Assembly (NCBI GenBank): GCA_038259365.1
Contig: JBBSOW010000051.1
Coordinates: forward strand, 1 to 21,638
Reading direction: 5' to 3'
DNA length: 21,638 nt
Origin: JBBSOW01 sp038259365
Lineage (GTDB): Bacteria; Actinomycetota; Actinomycetes; Propionibacteriales; Propionibacteriaceae
Part shown: positions 13,205-21,504 of the stretch, in pieces
Layout: each line of letters starts with the position of its first letter
Position numbering within the stretch: the stretch's first letter is position 1
Position numbers and translations under genes: made by a program
The notes under the pieces: generated by a model
The model's input: the letters and a program-made list of their open reading frames with translations, nothing else
Databases searched by the model: none
What the model was told of the DNA's origin: nothing

Positions 13205-15094
13205 CTACTTGACGGTGTACGCGGACGAGGTGGCGGTGCCGCGCTTGAAACCGATGTGGGAATGGGTCACGGTCAGCGAGATCCTCTTACTGCCCTTATC
13301 CGACTTGGTCAGCTTGTAGGTCGATTTCGTGGCACCCTTGATCGCGGCCCCGTTGCGCCGCCACTGGTAGCTCTGAGCGGAGGAGCGTTCCAACGGATTG
13401 TTGCTGGCTCGCCAGCCCGTGGGCTTAGCGTACACGGTCCCACCGACCTTGAAGCTGCCCTTGACGTAGACGCCGTACCTTTGCACCCACTCGTCCATCG
13501 GTAGGGCCTTGCTCACCTTGACCTCGGAGTCCTTGACCTCGACCTTGGTCTCGAGAGACCGGAAGCCGATCTGGCTGTAGCGCATACGCACGATGTACTT
13601 ACCGTTCGGCAGCCCGGCCAAGGTATAGCGCCCAGAGGAGTCCGTCCGGGCACGCGACATGACCTCGCGCTCCGAGGTATCGCTCAACGCCGTCACGTCG
13701 ACGTCGCGAACGGCCTTCTTGGTATCGGAGTCCGTCACGACCCCGGTCACCTCCTCACCCTTGGTGAGCTTGACCGTCTTGGCGTTCGTGGTCTCCTTCA
13801 GCTCGACCGGGTAGCTCGTGGCCTGACCTTGCACCACGCCCATGTCGGCGCCGGCCTTGGCCCACCCCGTGATATACCCGGCCTGGCCCAGGTAGCCGAT
13901 CCGCACCTTGTACTTACCCGGGCGGAGCGAGAACTCGTACTCACCCGACTTGTTCACATCCACCTGCTGGGCCATCTCGTTCCCGGCGTCGTAAGCCATG
14001 GCGATGGTGTCGGCTCCGGGCGGGCCGGTGACGCTACCGCGGAGGGTGCCCAGCGGGACGCGGGTCTTGAGCAACGCAAAGTCGCTCGTATCGCTCTTCA
14101 CCGCCTTGCGTGCATCGACGACCGTCACCCGCACGTAGTAGTTGGTGTTCTCCTTCAGCCCGGTCAGCCGAACACTGGACGCCTCCACCGGCGGAGCCGT
14201 CTTTGCACCCGAGCTCAGCGACGAGTTCAAGCCGTAGCGCACCGAGTACAGATAGCCCGATTTCATGTTCGCGGGCGGGGTCCAGCTGAGGTCGACCGCG
14301 TCATGAGTGGCTTTGGAGGACTTAAGGTTGGTTGGCGCCAACAATTCGCTGTTGGTGGTCTTCACGCTGTAGGAGCTCGACCACGGGCCGAGCTGCAGAG
14401 CCGGAACGTTACTCACGGCCGGAGACTCGACGTAGACGCTGAACTTGTAGGTGGTGTTGCGCACCAGTCCCTTCAACGTCGCGCTGCTGTTACCCGAGGA
14501 GGCATAGACGGTTGGCTTGCCCGACGCGGTCGCCTTCACCCGATACCCAGGCGCGCCGCTCACGTGCAACCATTCGAGTTCGACCTGGGTGGCGCCGACG
14601 TTGACCTTACTGAGCTTAGTCGGCGCGGCGAAGGTGTAACCGGGCTTGGCCGACACCTTGCCGGAGTAGTCCGAGAGCTTTTTCTGGTTCACTTTGTCTA
14701 CCGGGGCCACCCGGAAATACCAGGTCTTGTTGGGTGCCAGGTTGGTGACGATGGCCGAATTGGTCGTCAAGAACGTGCTGGCGCCTCTGGCGGGAACGTA
14801 CAGCGAAGACGACATGTTGGAGTTGGCCGAGTACTGCACCCGATAACCGGGCGCCTTGGGCACCGCCGTCCAGGTGAGCTTGACGGTGTTGGCTCCCAAA
14901 GCGGTCGCCTTGAGACCCGTCAACGCCTGGGCGGGGGAAACCGAAACGTACCCGGCCATGACCACCACGAGGGTCAGACAAAGGGCGAGGCCAACCTTGA
15001 CTCGCCTCGAGAAGCTCGCTCCTGCGGCTCGAAGGGTGCCTGTCGTCTCGGCGATCGCTGGCTCCGAGCGCCACGTTGAGTCTGAGGTCAGCAC
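13205..15094 (-). CDS. Exported protein with fibronectin type III and carboxypeptidase-regulatory-like domains, 629 aa
   Basis: After a 30-residue cytoplasmic N-terminus comes a signal helix (VGLALCLTLVVVMAGYVSV) ending in SPAQA near residue 57. Three FnIII modules follow: about 57-152 (NTVKLTWTAVPKAPGYRVQY), 156-250 (ATQVELEWLHVSGAPGYRVK) and 252-345 (HDAVDLSWTPPANMKSGYLY). Two carboxypeptidase-regulatory-like beta sandwiches come next, about 350-430 (SGEYEFSLRPGKYKVRI) and 440-530 (GVVTDSDTKKAVRDVDV, SSGRYTLAGLPNGKYIVRM). An Ig-like C-terminal module has YQWRRNGAAIKGATKSTY. No catalytic domain, LPXTG motif or C-terminal membrane anchor is seen, so it is probably secreted or wall-associated and binds carbohydrate or protein. 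GTG 15094 has AAGGAG seven bases upstream and overlaps the end of the PLD-like gene by seven bases, so both are one operon. Confidence 0.85.
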   Translation of the reverse strand: MLTSDSTWRSEPAIAETTGTLRAAGASFSRRVKVGLALCLTLVVVMAGYVSVSPAQALTGLKATALGANTVKLTWTAVPKAPGYRVQYSANSNMSSSLYVPARGASTFLTTNSAIVTNLAPNKTWYFRVAPVDKVNQKKLSDYSGKVSAKPGYTFAAPTKLSKVNVGATQVELEWLHVSGAPGYRVKATASGKPTVYASSGNSSATLKGLVRNTTYKFSVYVESPAVSNVPALQLGPWSSSYSVKTTNSELLAPTNLKSSKATHDAVDLSWTPPANMKSGYLYSVRYGLNSSLSSGAKTAPPVEASSVRLTGLKENTNYYVRVTVVDARKAVKSDTSDFALLKTRVPLGTLRGSVTGPPGADTIAMAYDAGNEMAQQVDVNKSGEYEFSLRPGKYKVRIGYLGQAGYITGWAKAGADMGVVQGQATSYPVELKETTNAKTVKLTKGEEVTGVVTDSDTKKAVRDVDVTALSDTSEREVMSRARTDSSGRYTLAGLPNGKYIVRMRYSQIGFRSLETKVEVKDSEVKVSKALPMDEWVQRYGVYVKGSFKVGGTVYAKPTGWRASNNPLERSSAQSYQWRRNGAAIKGATKSTYKLTKSDKGSKRISLTVTHSHIGFKRGTATSSAYTVK

Positions 15095-16536
15095 TTGGTG
15101 GCTCCTTGGGAAAGCTCGTAGTAGCCCGTCAGGTAGGTACCGTAGGCCCGCCGCATGGGCTCCTGAAACTCCGGGGAGGCTCTGCGGGTGTCCATCGTGA
15201 TGACGTGCTCGTCGCTATAGCGCAGGCCCGACGTGCTCATGTTCGCGGTGCCGCTGAGCACGCGACCCTCGGTGCCGGTCATCGGGCCGATCAGGATCAT
15301 CTTGGTGTGCATGGGGATGGCCGAACACTTGAACGGCACCTTGGCCGCGTTCAGCGTCTTGACCACCGAATCGGCCAGCACCAGGGCACCGTAGGACTGC
15401 GAGAGCAGCAGTTCGACGTCACACCCGCTCTTCTTCAGTCGCGCCAGCGTCTCGGCCATCCGTTGTGCCTTGGAGTCGGTCATCTTGAACATCGCGATGC
15501 GGACGCGCTTGTCGACAGCGCAGTCGACGCCATCGAACTGGGAGATGTAGTAGTCGGGCGCGCTCGGGGTCTGCGGGCTGAACGAGACGGAGGTGCCGCG
15601 TCCGGAGTCGGTATAGCGGCGGTAGAAGGGGTCCACCCAGATGGAGCGCTCCGATTTCAGCTGTAGCGCTTTGACGGGGGCCCCACCCTTGGCGCAGCCG
15701 GGGCTGGCGCAGTACTTCATCCCGTTGAAGCGCAGATCGAACTCTTTCCAGAGCTTGTAGTCGTCGTAGACCACCGTGGACTCTTGGAGGTAGTTGCGGA
15801 TCTGACCGCGGCTGAAGTTGCCCGACGTGGACAACACCACTGGGTGGGGCCCCTTCTTGGGGTTGGCCCACGTCGTGTCGCTGACGGTGATGAACTTCTC
15901 GTGGTTGATCGCGTACTTGTACACGCTGGACTTATTGACGTTGAAGCAGCCGTTCACGCAGTAGGACACGTCCGCTATGCCTTTGAGGCGCTGGGTGATC
16001 TGGGTGCGCGTGGCCCCCTTGTGCAGACCGTCATCCAGCACCAGCGAGACGTTGACACCGCGCTTCTTCTTCACGTATTCCAGCGCAGAGACGATGACCT
16101 CGGTGTCGGATTCGGGGCGCGCCACCGTGCCCACGAGTCGGATGAAGTACATGCCGAGGCGGACTTGCGAGCCTTCCTTGGCGCCGCAGATCACCTGCGC
16201 CACCCGAGAGGCGAAACTCCACGGCTCGTTGTTTTGCGGATCCCACCAGCCACGAGATTCCGAGTCGTCGGTGTTGAGGAAGACCTCGAAGGGCGCCGGC
16301 GTGCTCGGCATCGTCGGGCAGGTTCCCGGCGTGGCCGGCTTTACTACCCCCTTATCGTCTCGGTCCCAGCTGATCGCGCTGGCGGGGGTGCTGCCAACGG
16401 CCAGGATGCCCGCCAGGATAAGCGCCAGGAGCGTCGTTAGCACCCGCCGACCGGTTGGGCGCCGGGACGTCACCGGGGCGTGGGAATGCTGAGGTTTTGC
16501 CGCGTTCAAGTCTTGACCCTTCGTCATGCCGCCCAC
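15088..16536 (-). CDS. Exported phospholipase-D-like protein, 482 aa
   Basis: A signal peptide (RRVLTTLLALILAGILAVGS, cleavage after ASA near residue 54) leads into a two-repeat PLD-superfamily fold. The first active half has His212 and Lys214 in AINHEKFITVSD plus Asn240 in STSGNFSRG. The second has His410 and Lys412 in IPMHTKMILIG plus Asn432 in LSGTANMST. These are the histidines that carry out phosphodiester transfer in the family. The usual Asp of HxKxxxxD is shifted one position in the first half (Asp220) and missing in the second. Six or more cysteines in the mature part suit an exported disulfide-bonded protein. Substrate may be lipid, nucleic acid or a phosphodiester wall polymer; the glycopolymer genes nearby make the last attractive. 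Start may be GTG 16536 or ATG 16527; neither has a strong ribosome binding site. It is cotranscribed with the FnIII gene. Confidence 0.85.
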   Translation of the reverse strand: MGGMTKGQDLNAAKPQHSHAPVTSRRPTGRRVLTTLLALILAGILAVGSTPASAISWDRDDKGVVKPATPGTCPTMPSTPAPFEVFLNTDDSESRGWWDPQNNEPWSFASRVAQVICGAKEGSQVRLGMYFIRLVGTVARPESDTEVIVSALEYVKKKRGVNVSLVLDDGLHKGATRTQITQRLKGIADVSYCVNGCFNVNKSSVYKYAINHEKFITVSDTTWANPKKGPHPVVLSTSGNFSRGQIRNYLQESTVVYDDYKLWKEFDLRFNGMKYCASPGCAKGGAPVKALQLKSERSIWVDPFYRRYTDSGRGTSVSFSPQTPSAPDYYISQFDGVDCAVDKRVRIAMFKMTDSKAQRMAETLARLKKSGCDVELLLSQSYGALVLADSVVKTLNAAKVPFKCSAIPMHTKMILIGPMTGTEGRVLSGTANMSTSGLRYSDEHVITMDTRRASPEFQEPMRRAYGTYLTGYYELSQGATKC

Positions 16537-16704
16537 ACCATCTGCACACCGCGGCTATAGCTCACTGAAGATTGACCAACCCAAAGACTCCCCGGGTATA
16601 GCCAAGACCCTAACCTTTCGGGCGGTGTCAAAGCCAGTAACCCCCGCGCGACACGACATCGGATGTGGCGATGCGACATACTGGGCGGGTACGACCCCGA
16701 TTCC

Positions 16705-16710
16705 AAGGAG
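16705..16710 (+). promoter_or_regulatory. Ribosome binding site fixing a TTG start for the CopC-like gene
   Basis: AAGGAG lies five bases before TTG 16716. It supports this start over ATG 16665, which would place 17 residues, including several Arg, ahead of the signal peptide. Confidence 0.75.
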
Positions 16711-16715
16711 CTGCG

Positions 16716-17483
16716 TTGACCCCGCCAATTCGGCACGCTAGTGGCGCCAATCTGCTGGCGAGCCTGCTCAGCGCGCTCGCCTTGAGCCTGGTGGTGCTCG
16801 TGTCGGCACCCGGCCCGGCGTACGCCAGCCAGGCCCTGGTGGCCAGCGATCCGCAACCCCAGGCCGAGCTCGAGCGCGCACCCGGTTGGGTGAACCTCGC
16901 GTTCGATTCGCCGGTGGACGCCGGGATCGCCAAGGTGCTCGTGTTGAACGCCGATGGGAAGAACGTCACCACCGGCGACCTCATCGTCGAGTACAACACC
17001 ATCACTACCCAGCTGATCGACAGGCTCCCCCGAGGCACCTACACCGTGCAGTACCGGGCCGATGACGCGGGCGCACCGCTTGGTGGTTCCTTCCAGTTCT
17101 CCTACGGCCCCGGCACGTTCTCCAAAGACGCCGCCACCACCTGGGAGGGTACCGACGCGGAGCCCGAGGTGATCAAGAACCCCGATCCGAACGCCACCAC
17201 CACCGCGCGAGCCCCGCAAACCACGGCGCCCACCGAGCCACCCCCGGTCGAGCCCACGGAGAGTGATCCTGTCCCCACCCAAAGTGATCCCGAACCCGCC
17301 GAACCCTCCACGGCGCCTGCGGACTCGCCGGCCGCCACCGATGGGGGCGCGGCGGCTGACAGCGGGAACGATGCGGGATCTCCGCCGGTCTGGCCCTGGG
17401 CGGTGGGGGGTCTCGTCTTCATCCTCGCGATGGGTGGGGTGACGTTGTGGTATCTGCGCACCCGCACCGGCTCGCGACCCTAA
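16716..17483 (+). CDS. CopC-domain-like membrane-anchored exported protein, 255 aa
   Basis: Order of parts: signal peptide (about 10-37, ending PAYA), a CopC/YobA-like beta sandwich (about 38-130), a long Thr/Pro/Asp/Glu-rich linker (about 150-215) and a C-terminal membrane helix (WPWAVGGLVFILAMGGVTLWY) with a short basic tail. The CopC signature ALVASDPQPQAELERAPGWV is clear. The two classical copper positions are altered. The mature N-terminus is SQALV instead of the usual HA start. The D-G-H-P segment before the last strands reads DAGAPLGGSFQF with no histidine. Copper binding is therefore doubtful, and the domain may serve as a scaffold or bind something else. Start is TTG 16716 (ribosome binding site AAGGAG). 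It diverges from the PLD-like gene and precedes the cytidylyltransferase fusion by 90 bases, in the same direction. Confidence 0.8.
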   Translation: MTPPIRHASGANLLASLLSALALSLVVLVSAPGPAYASQALVASDPQPQAELERAPGWVNLAFDSPVDAGIAKVLVLNADGKNVTTGDLIVEYNTITTQLIDRLPRGTYTVQYRADDAGAPLGGSFQFSYGPGTFSKDAATTWEGTDAEPEVIKNPDPNATTTARAPQTTAPTEPPPVEPTESDPVPTQSDPEPAEPSTAPADSPAATDGGAAADSGNDAGSPPVWPWAVGGLVFILAMGGVTLWYLRTRTGSRP

Positions 17484-17561
17484 CACTTCAAGGCGCCGAG
17501 CCAGCGCGGAAACCTGCACTTTCGCGGTGACCCTAATAGGCTCGGGCGAGCATTATCTATG

Positions 17562-17567
17562 AAAGGA
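17562..17567 (+). promoter_or_regulatory. Ribosome binding site fixing a GTG start for the fusion enzyme
   Basis: AAAGGA lies six bases before GTG 17574. An in-frame ATG at 17559 lies before this site and would add five residues; TagD proteins normally begin right at (K)VITYGTFDL, which favours GTG 17574. Confidence 0.75.
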
Positions 17568-17573
17568 CCATGC

Positions 17574-18911
17574 GTGCGCGTCATCACTTACGGAACCTTC
17601 GATCTGTTTCACGACGGACATCGACGCCTGCTCGAGCGAGCGAAGGCCCTAGGCGATCACCTCATCGTCGCGGTGACCACCGAGAATTTCGACGACGCCC
17701 GCGGCAAGCTCAACGTCCGCCAAAGCCTGATGGAGCGCATCAACAACGTCCAGGCCTCCGGTCTGGCCGATGAGGTGATCATCGAGGAATACGAGGGTCA
17801 AAAGGTCCAAGACATCCAGCGCCACAAGGTCGACATCTTTGCCATCGGTTCGGATTGGCTGGGCAAGTTCGACTACCTCGCCGACTACTGCGAGGTCACT
17901 TATCTGGAGCGCACCAAAGGCGTGTCCTCCACCCAGCTTCGCAACGAGGAAGCCGGCGTGCTCAAGCTCGGCGTGGTGGGCGCGGGCCGCATCGCCCACC
18001 GGTTGGTCGACGAGGCCCGCTTCGTCAGCGGGGTCAACGTCGAAGGCGTCTTTTCTCGCACCTTCGCCAGCGCCCAGAGCTTTGCCGAGGAGCACCAACT
18101 CAACTTCGCCAAGCAAGACTTCGACGAGCTGCTCGGCGCCGTCGACGCGGTCTACATCGCGACCCCGCACGACACCCACGTCGGGTACGCCACGCGGGCG
18201 ATCGAGGCGGGCGTGCACGTCTTGTGCGAGAAGCCGATGGCGTTGACCAAGGCCGAGACCCAGGACCTCTATTCGCTCGCCCTTCAGCACAATGTCGTCC
18301 TCGTGGAAGCGATCAAGACCGCCTTCTCCCCCGGCTTCCAGCGCATGGTCGCGGTGGCCCGCTCGGGTTCAATCGGCAAGGTGCGCTCCGTCGATGCCAC
18401 CTTCACCAAGCTCGTCGACGAGGGGCGTGAACTGCAAGCGCCCGATGGCGGCAGCATCACCGAGTTGGCCAGCTACCCCCTGCTGGCGATAGTCAAGCTG
18501 CTGGGGATCGACTACAACGACGTCCGGGCCACCTCGCTGCGCCCGGACGGTTCCGAGGTCGAGGTGTTCTCGCGCATCGACGTCGGCTACCCACACGCGG
18601 TCGCCTCGGCCCGGACCGGACTCGGCGTGAAGGCGGAGGGCGATCTCGTCGTGGCCGGTACTAAGGGTTACATGTACGTTCCCGCCCCTTGGTGGAAAAC
18701 CGAGTACTTCGAGGCTCGGTTCGAAGATCAACGCGATAACAAGAAGTACTACTACAAGTTCGACGGCGACGGGCTGCGCTACGAACTCGCCGAGTTCGCC
18801 TCGATGATCCGCAACGACACGCCCGAGTCCTTTAGGCTCCGCTCGGCCGAGTCGGTCGCCATTGCGGCCATCCTGGAACAAGCTCGCGCCCACGCGAGCA
18901 TTATTATCTAG
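17574..18911 (+). CDS. Fusion of TagD-type cytidylyltransferase and Gfo/Idh/MocA dehydrogenase, 445 aa
   Basis: Residues 1-125 are a TagD-like glycerol-3-phosphate cytidylyltransferase domain. It shows ITYGTFDLFHDGHRRLL with HxGH at 13-16, and RTKGVSSTQLR (113-123), the RTxGISTTxIR nucleotide-binding motif. Such enzymes join CTP and a polyol phosphate to give CDP-polyol for teichoic acids. After a linker of about five residues comes a complete Gfo/Idh/MocA oxidoreductase (130-445). It has a Rossmann motif GVVGAGRIAHR (133-143), the catalytic-region EKP at 219-221 in VLCEKPMAL, and Tyr301 in ELASYPLLAIVKLLG. That tyrosine is at the position used by the dihydrodiol dehydrogenase/glucose-fructose oxidoreductase subgroup. 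The logical reading is reduction of a keto sugar phosphate, or oxidation of a nucleotide polyol, coupled with cytidylyl transfer. The substrate is unknown. The next gene starts one base after the stop. Confidence 0.9.
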   Translation: MRVITYGTFDLFHDGHRRLLERAKALGDHLIVAVTTENFDDARGKLNVRQSLMERINNVQASGLADEVIIEEYEGQKVQDIQRHKVDIFAIGSDWLGKFDYLADYCEVTYLERTKGVSSTQLRNEEAGVLKLGVVGAGRIAHRLVDEARFVSGVNVEGVFSRTFASAQSFAEEHQLNFAKQDFDELLGAVDAVYIATPHDTHVGYATRAIEAGVHVLCEKPMALTKAETQDLYSLALQHNVVLVEAIKTAFSPGFQRMVAVARSGSIGKVRSVDATFTKLVDEGRELQAPDGGSITELASYPLLAIVKLLGIDYNDVRATSLRPDGSEVEVFSRIDVGYPHAVASARTGLGVKAEGDLVVAGTKGYMYVPAPWWKTEYFEARFEDQRDNKKYYYKFDGDGLRYELAEFASMIRNDTPESFRLRSAESVAIAAILEQARAHASIII

Positions 18912-18912
18912 C

Positions 18913-21504
18913 ATGAAGGCCAGGCTCAAGCGGCTGATCTCGAAGGCTGCCAAGCAGTCCGCCCGCTCGCAACGCCCAGAAATACAACGGGCCTACCATC
19001 TGGCGCGCAACATTGCACGGGCCGTGCTCAACCGGGCAACCGGAGCCCGACTGGGCTGGGAATGCTCGTTGCGTAGCGCCCGGTGGAACGAGGACGAATT
19101 CGAACTCGTCGGCTGGGCCTACAGCCGGGGCAACGGCTTCACCCTCCAGGCGCCCGCGATCGAGGTATGGCTCGAGTCCCCGCGCGGGGAACGGGTGGCG
19201 GCCCGCGTGCGCCCCCAGCACAACGTCGACGCCAACGCGAACGCCAAGAACGCGACCGCCGACTACGCCAACACCGGTTTTCGAGCCACCATCGCCATGG
19301 AGCGCGTCGTGGATCTCGTCGAGGATGAGCGAGGAGCCGGCCGCGGTTGGCAAACGAAGGTGCGGGTCGGTGATGCTCAAAGGAGCTGGACGGGAGCGTT
19401 CAGGAATCGCAACCGGCTCGGATCCGCGCGGTACCTGCGGGCCCAGGCTTTCGCGGGGAACATCCTGGTCCAGCCGACTTGGCGCCGCCAACAGGGACTG
19501 GTGTTCTCGGCTCGGCGAGCATCGGCCATGGCCGGCGATGTCACCATCGACGGGCGCGACATCAACGTTGCGCTGCGCGATCCCGACTTTGCACCGGTGT
19601 CGGCCTACCTGCGCTCGACCGACGGCCAGACCCAAGCCCTCACCCTGGACCGGGCCGACGACGGGTGGAGCGTTCGCGGAACGGTGGCACTGCCGGCCCC
19701 CAAGGTGGGCGAGGTAGCCGCCGAGGACGAGCCGGACGACGTCGATTTCGACGTCGTCCAGAACGATCGCGCGGGCACGTCGGCGCCGCGCACCGTGAAC
19801 CATCAGCTGTTCTTGACAGACGCCGGGGGCGTCTCGTACCACGTGTCGGCCGGCCTAAACGGGGCGACGCCCTCGACGCGCCCGGATTCGACACTTTTCG
19901 CCTACGGCAGCATGAGTGGACATCTCACCCTGCGCGATACTCCCGGGATGGCGATCATCGATAGCGTCAGCGCAGACCTCGACGACGACCCGCGCCTGCA
20001 AATCACGGGTCGATTCCTCGGCGCGCTCACCGATCCCGTCCTCGTCCTCTCCGGCGCCAGGCAGCGCGTACCCGCCGAACTCGAGATCGCCGCGGACCGC
20101 AGCTTCACCGGCCACGTTCCGCTCCTCGCCTCGGAGTGGGACGGCCCCCGACTACCGCTGTCCGTCGGCGCGTCGCGTTTGCGCGGCATCGACGCGGACG
20201 GCCTCGGATTCCGGGTAGCCTGCGTGGACGCGGTGATCGCCCAAACCCCGCAAACCCATTCCGCCCCGAGCTTTCGGTTGAAGCTGCAGATGAGCACCAA
20301 GCGGCGGTTGCGCGTGGCGATCGGCCCGCCCCGCCGCGACGACGAGTTGGGTTCGTTCCACCAGCGCCGACTGGAAACGAGCTACCGCAAACGGGTGTTC
20401 GAACCGGCCGAGGCCGTGTACTTCGAGAGCTTCTACGGCCGCAAGGCCAACGACAACCCGTACGCGCTCGACCGGGTGATCGCCCGCCGCCACCCCGAAT
20501 TGGCGCGATACTGGGGCGTGGTCGACGCCTCGGTCCCGGTCCCGTCCGGCGCCGTCGCGGTCATCGCCGGCACCAAGGAGTGGTGGCAGGCTCGCGGCAG
20601 CTCTCGCTACGTGATCATCAACGATTGGATTCGCGGCCGCTTCGTGCGCCAGCCCTTCCAGATCGTCCTGCAGACCTGGCACGGTTCCATGTTCAAGCGC
20701 ATCGGGCTGGACCGGCCCAATCCGCCCGCCAGCACGCGGAAGGCGCTGGAAACCGAGAAGGCCAAGTGGAGCGCGCTCGTCTCCCAGAACCGGCACAGCA
20801 GCGAGATCTTCGCCACGGCTTACGCGTGGGACGGGGTGTTGTTCGAGGAGGGTTATCCCCGCAACGACGCCATGAGCACGTCCAACGGCGCCGCCATCCG
20901 GGCCCGGCTGGGCATCCGGCCCGACCAGACGGTGGTGCTCTACGCGCCCACGTGGCGAGACAACGCCTCGACCATGCTGGCGTTCTTGGATCTGGCCAAG
21001 CTAGAGACAGACCTCGGCGAGGACTACGTGCTGTTGCTGCGCGGACACTCCCGAACGCTGGGGGTGCACACGCGCCTGGAAGCGGCCGGGGTCATCGACG
21101 TCACCACCTACCCGGACGTCACCGAACTCTTCCTCGCGTCCGACGTCCTGGTGACCGACTACTCCTCGGTGATGTTCGACTTCTCCGTCACCGGCCGGCC
21201 GATGATCTTCTTCGTGCCCGATCTCGCCGAATACCGCGACAGCATTCGCGGGGTGTACTTCGATCTCGCCGCCGAGGCTCCCGGCCCGGTGGTCATCAGC
21301 CAGGACGAGGTGCTGCACAGCCTGCGCCGCCTGGCTGAGGACCGCAGCACCTACGCCGAGCGCTACCGGTTATGGCAGGAACGCTTCAACCCCTACGACG
21401 ACGGGCACAGCGCGGAGAGGGTGGTCGATCGGTTGTTCGGGCTGCCCGCCCCCATCGTTGCCGACAGGGCATTCAGCCCGAACCACCGATCTAATCCGGT
21501 CTAA
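18913..21504 (+). CDS. CDP-glycerol glycerophosphotransferase-type polymerase, 863 aa
   Basis: The C-terminal part (about 480-850) is a TagF/TagB-type GT-B domain that moves a polyol phosphate from its CDP carrier onto a growing chain at the inner membrane face. Motifs: LQTWHGSMFKRIG (His590), VLYAPTWRD (about 675-683), LLLRGHSRT (His712) and VLVTDYSSVMFDF (Asp749, Ser751, Ser752), all typical of the family. The first 480 residues are not catalytic by appearance. A short basic helix (1-40) is followed by beta-rich segments (FELVGWAYSRGNGF, VFSARR, LQITGRFLG), as in long actinobacterial members. ATG 18913 lies one base after the preceding stop, with no ribosome binding site, so translation probably depends on the upstream gene. 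Together with the fusion enzyme it forms a two-gene synthesis-and-polymerisation unit. Whether the unit is glycerol phosphate or another polyol is not decided by the sequence. Confidence 0.9.
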   Translation: MKARLKRLISKAAKQSARSQRPEIQRAYHLARNIARAVLNRATGARLGWECSLRSARWNEDEFELVGWAYSRGNGFTLQAPAIEVWLESPRGERVAARVRPQHNVDANANAKNATADYANTGFRATIAMERVVDLVEDERGAGRGWQTKVRVGDAQRSWTGAFRNRNRLGSARYLRAQAFAGNILVQPTWRRQQGLVFSARRASAMAGDVTIDGRDINVALRDPDFAPVSAYLRSTDGQTQALTLDRADDGWSVRGTVALPAPKVGEVAAEDEPDDVDFDVVQNDRAGTSAPRTVNHQLFLTDAGGVSYHVSAGLNGATPSTRPDSTLFAYGSMSGHLTLRDTPGMAIIDSVSADLDDDPRLQITGRFLGALTDPVLVLSGARQRVPAELEIAADRSFTGHVPLLASEWDGPRLPLSVGASRLRGIDADGLGFRVACVDAVIAQTPQTHSAPSFRLKLQMSTKRRLRVAIGPPRRDDELGSFHQRRLETSYRKRVFEPAEAVYFESFYGRKANDNPYALDRVIARRHPELARYWGVVDASVPVPSGAVAVIAGTKEWWQARGSSRYVIINDWIRGRFVRQPFQIVLQTWHGSMFKRIGLDRPNPPASTRKALETEKAKWSALVSQNRHSSEIFATAYAWDGVLFEEGYPRNDAMSTSNGAAIRARLGIRPDQTVVLYAPTWRDNASTMLAFLDLAKLETDLGEDYVLLLRGHSRTLGVHTRLEAAGVIDVTTYPDVTELFLASDVLVTDYSSVMFDFSVTGRPMIFFVPDLAEYRDSIRGVYFDLAAEAPGPVVISQDEVLHSLRRLAEDRSTYAERYRLWQERFNPYDDGHSAERVVDRLFGLPAPIVADRAFSPNHRSNPV

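Noticed and set aside
11909..13504. Plus-strand open frame of 531 codons overlapping the membrane-protein gene and running through the terminator
   Set aside because: It crosses a strong terminator into the opposite-strand FnIII gene and is Arg/Pro-rich low-complexity sequence.
13829..15079. Plus-strand open frame of 416 codons within the FnIII gene
   Set aside because: It is antisense to clear FnIII modules; no motif or ribosome binding site.
16620..16660. Minus-strand TTGACA upstream of the PLD-like gene as a -35 element
   Set aside because: No acceptable -10 hexamer lies 16-19 bases downstream; the nearest TATACC is 25 bases away.
16524..17519. Minus-strand open frame of 331 codons across the CopC-like gene
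   Set aside because: The Gly/Arg-rich translation has no recognisable domain, while the plus strand has signal peptide, CopC signature and membrane anchor.
20136..21338. Plus-strand open frame of 400 codons inside the polymerase gene
   Set aside because: It is a shifted frame of the catalytic domain, rich in Arg, Gly and Pro, with no motif.
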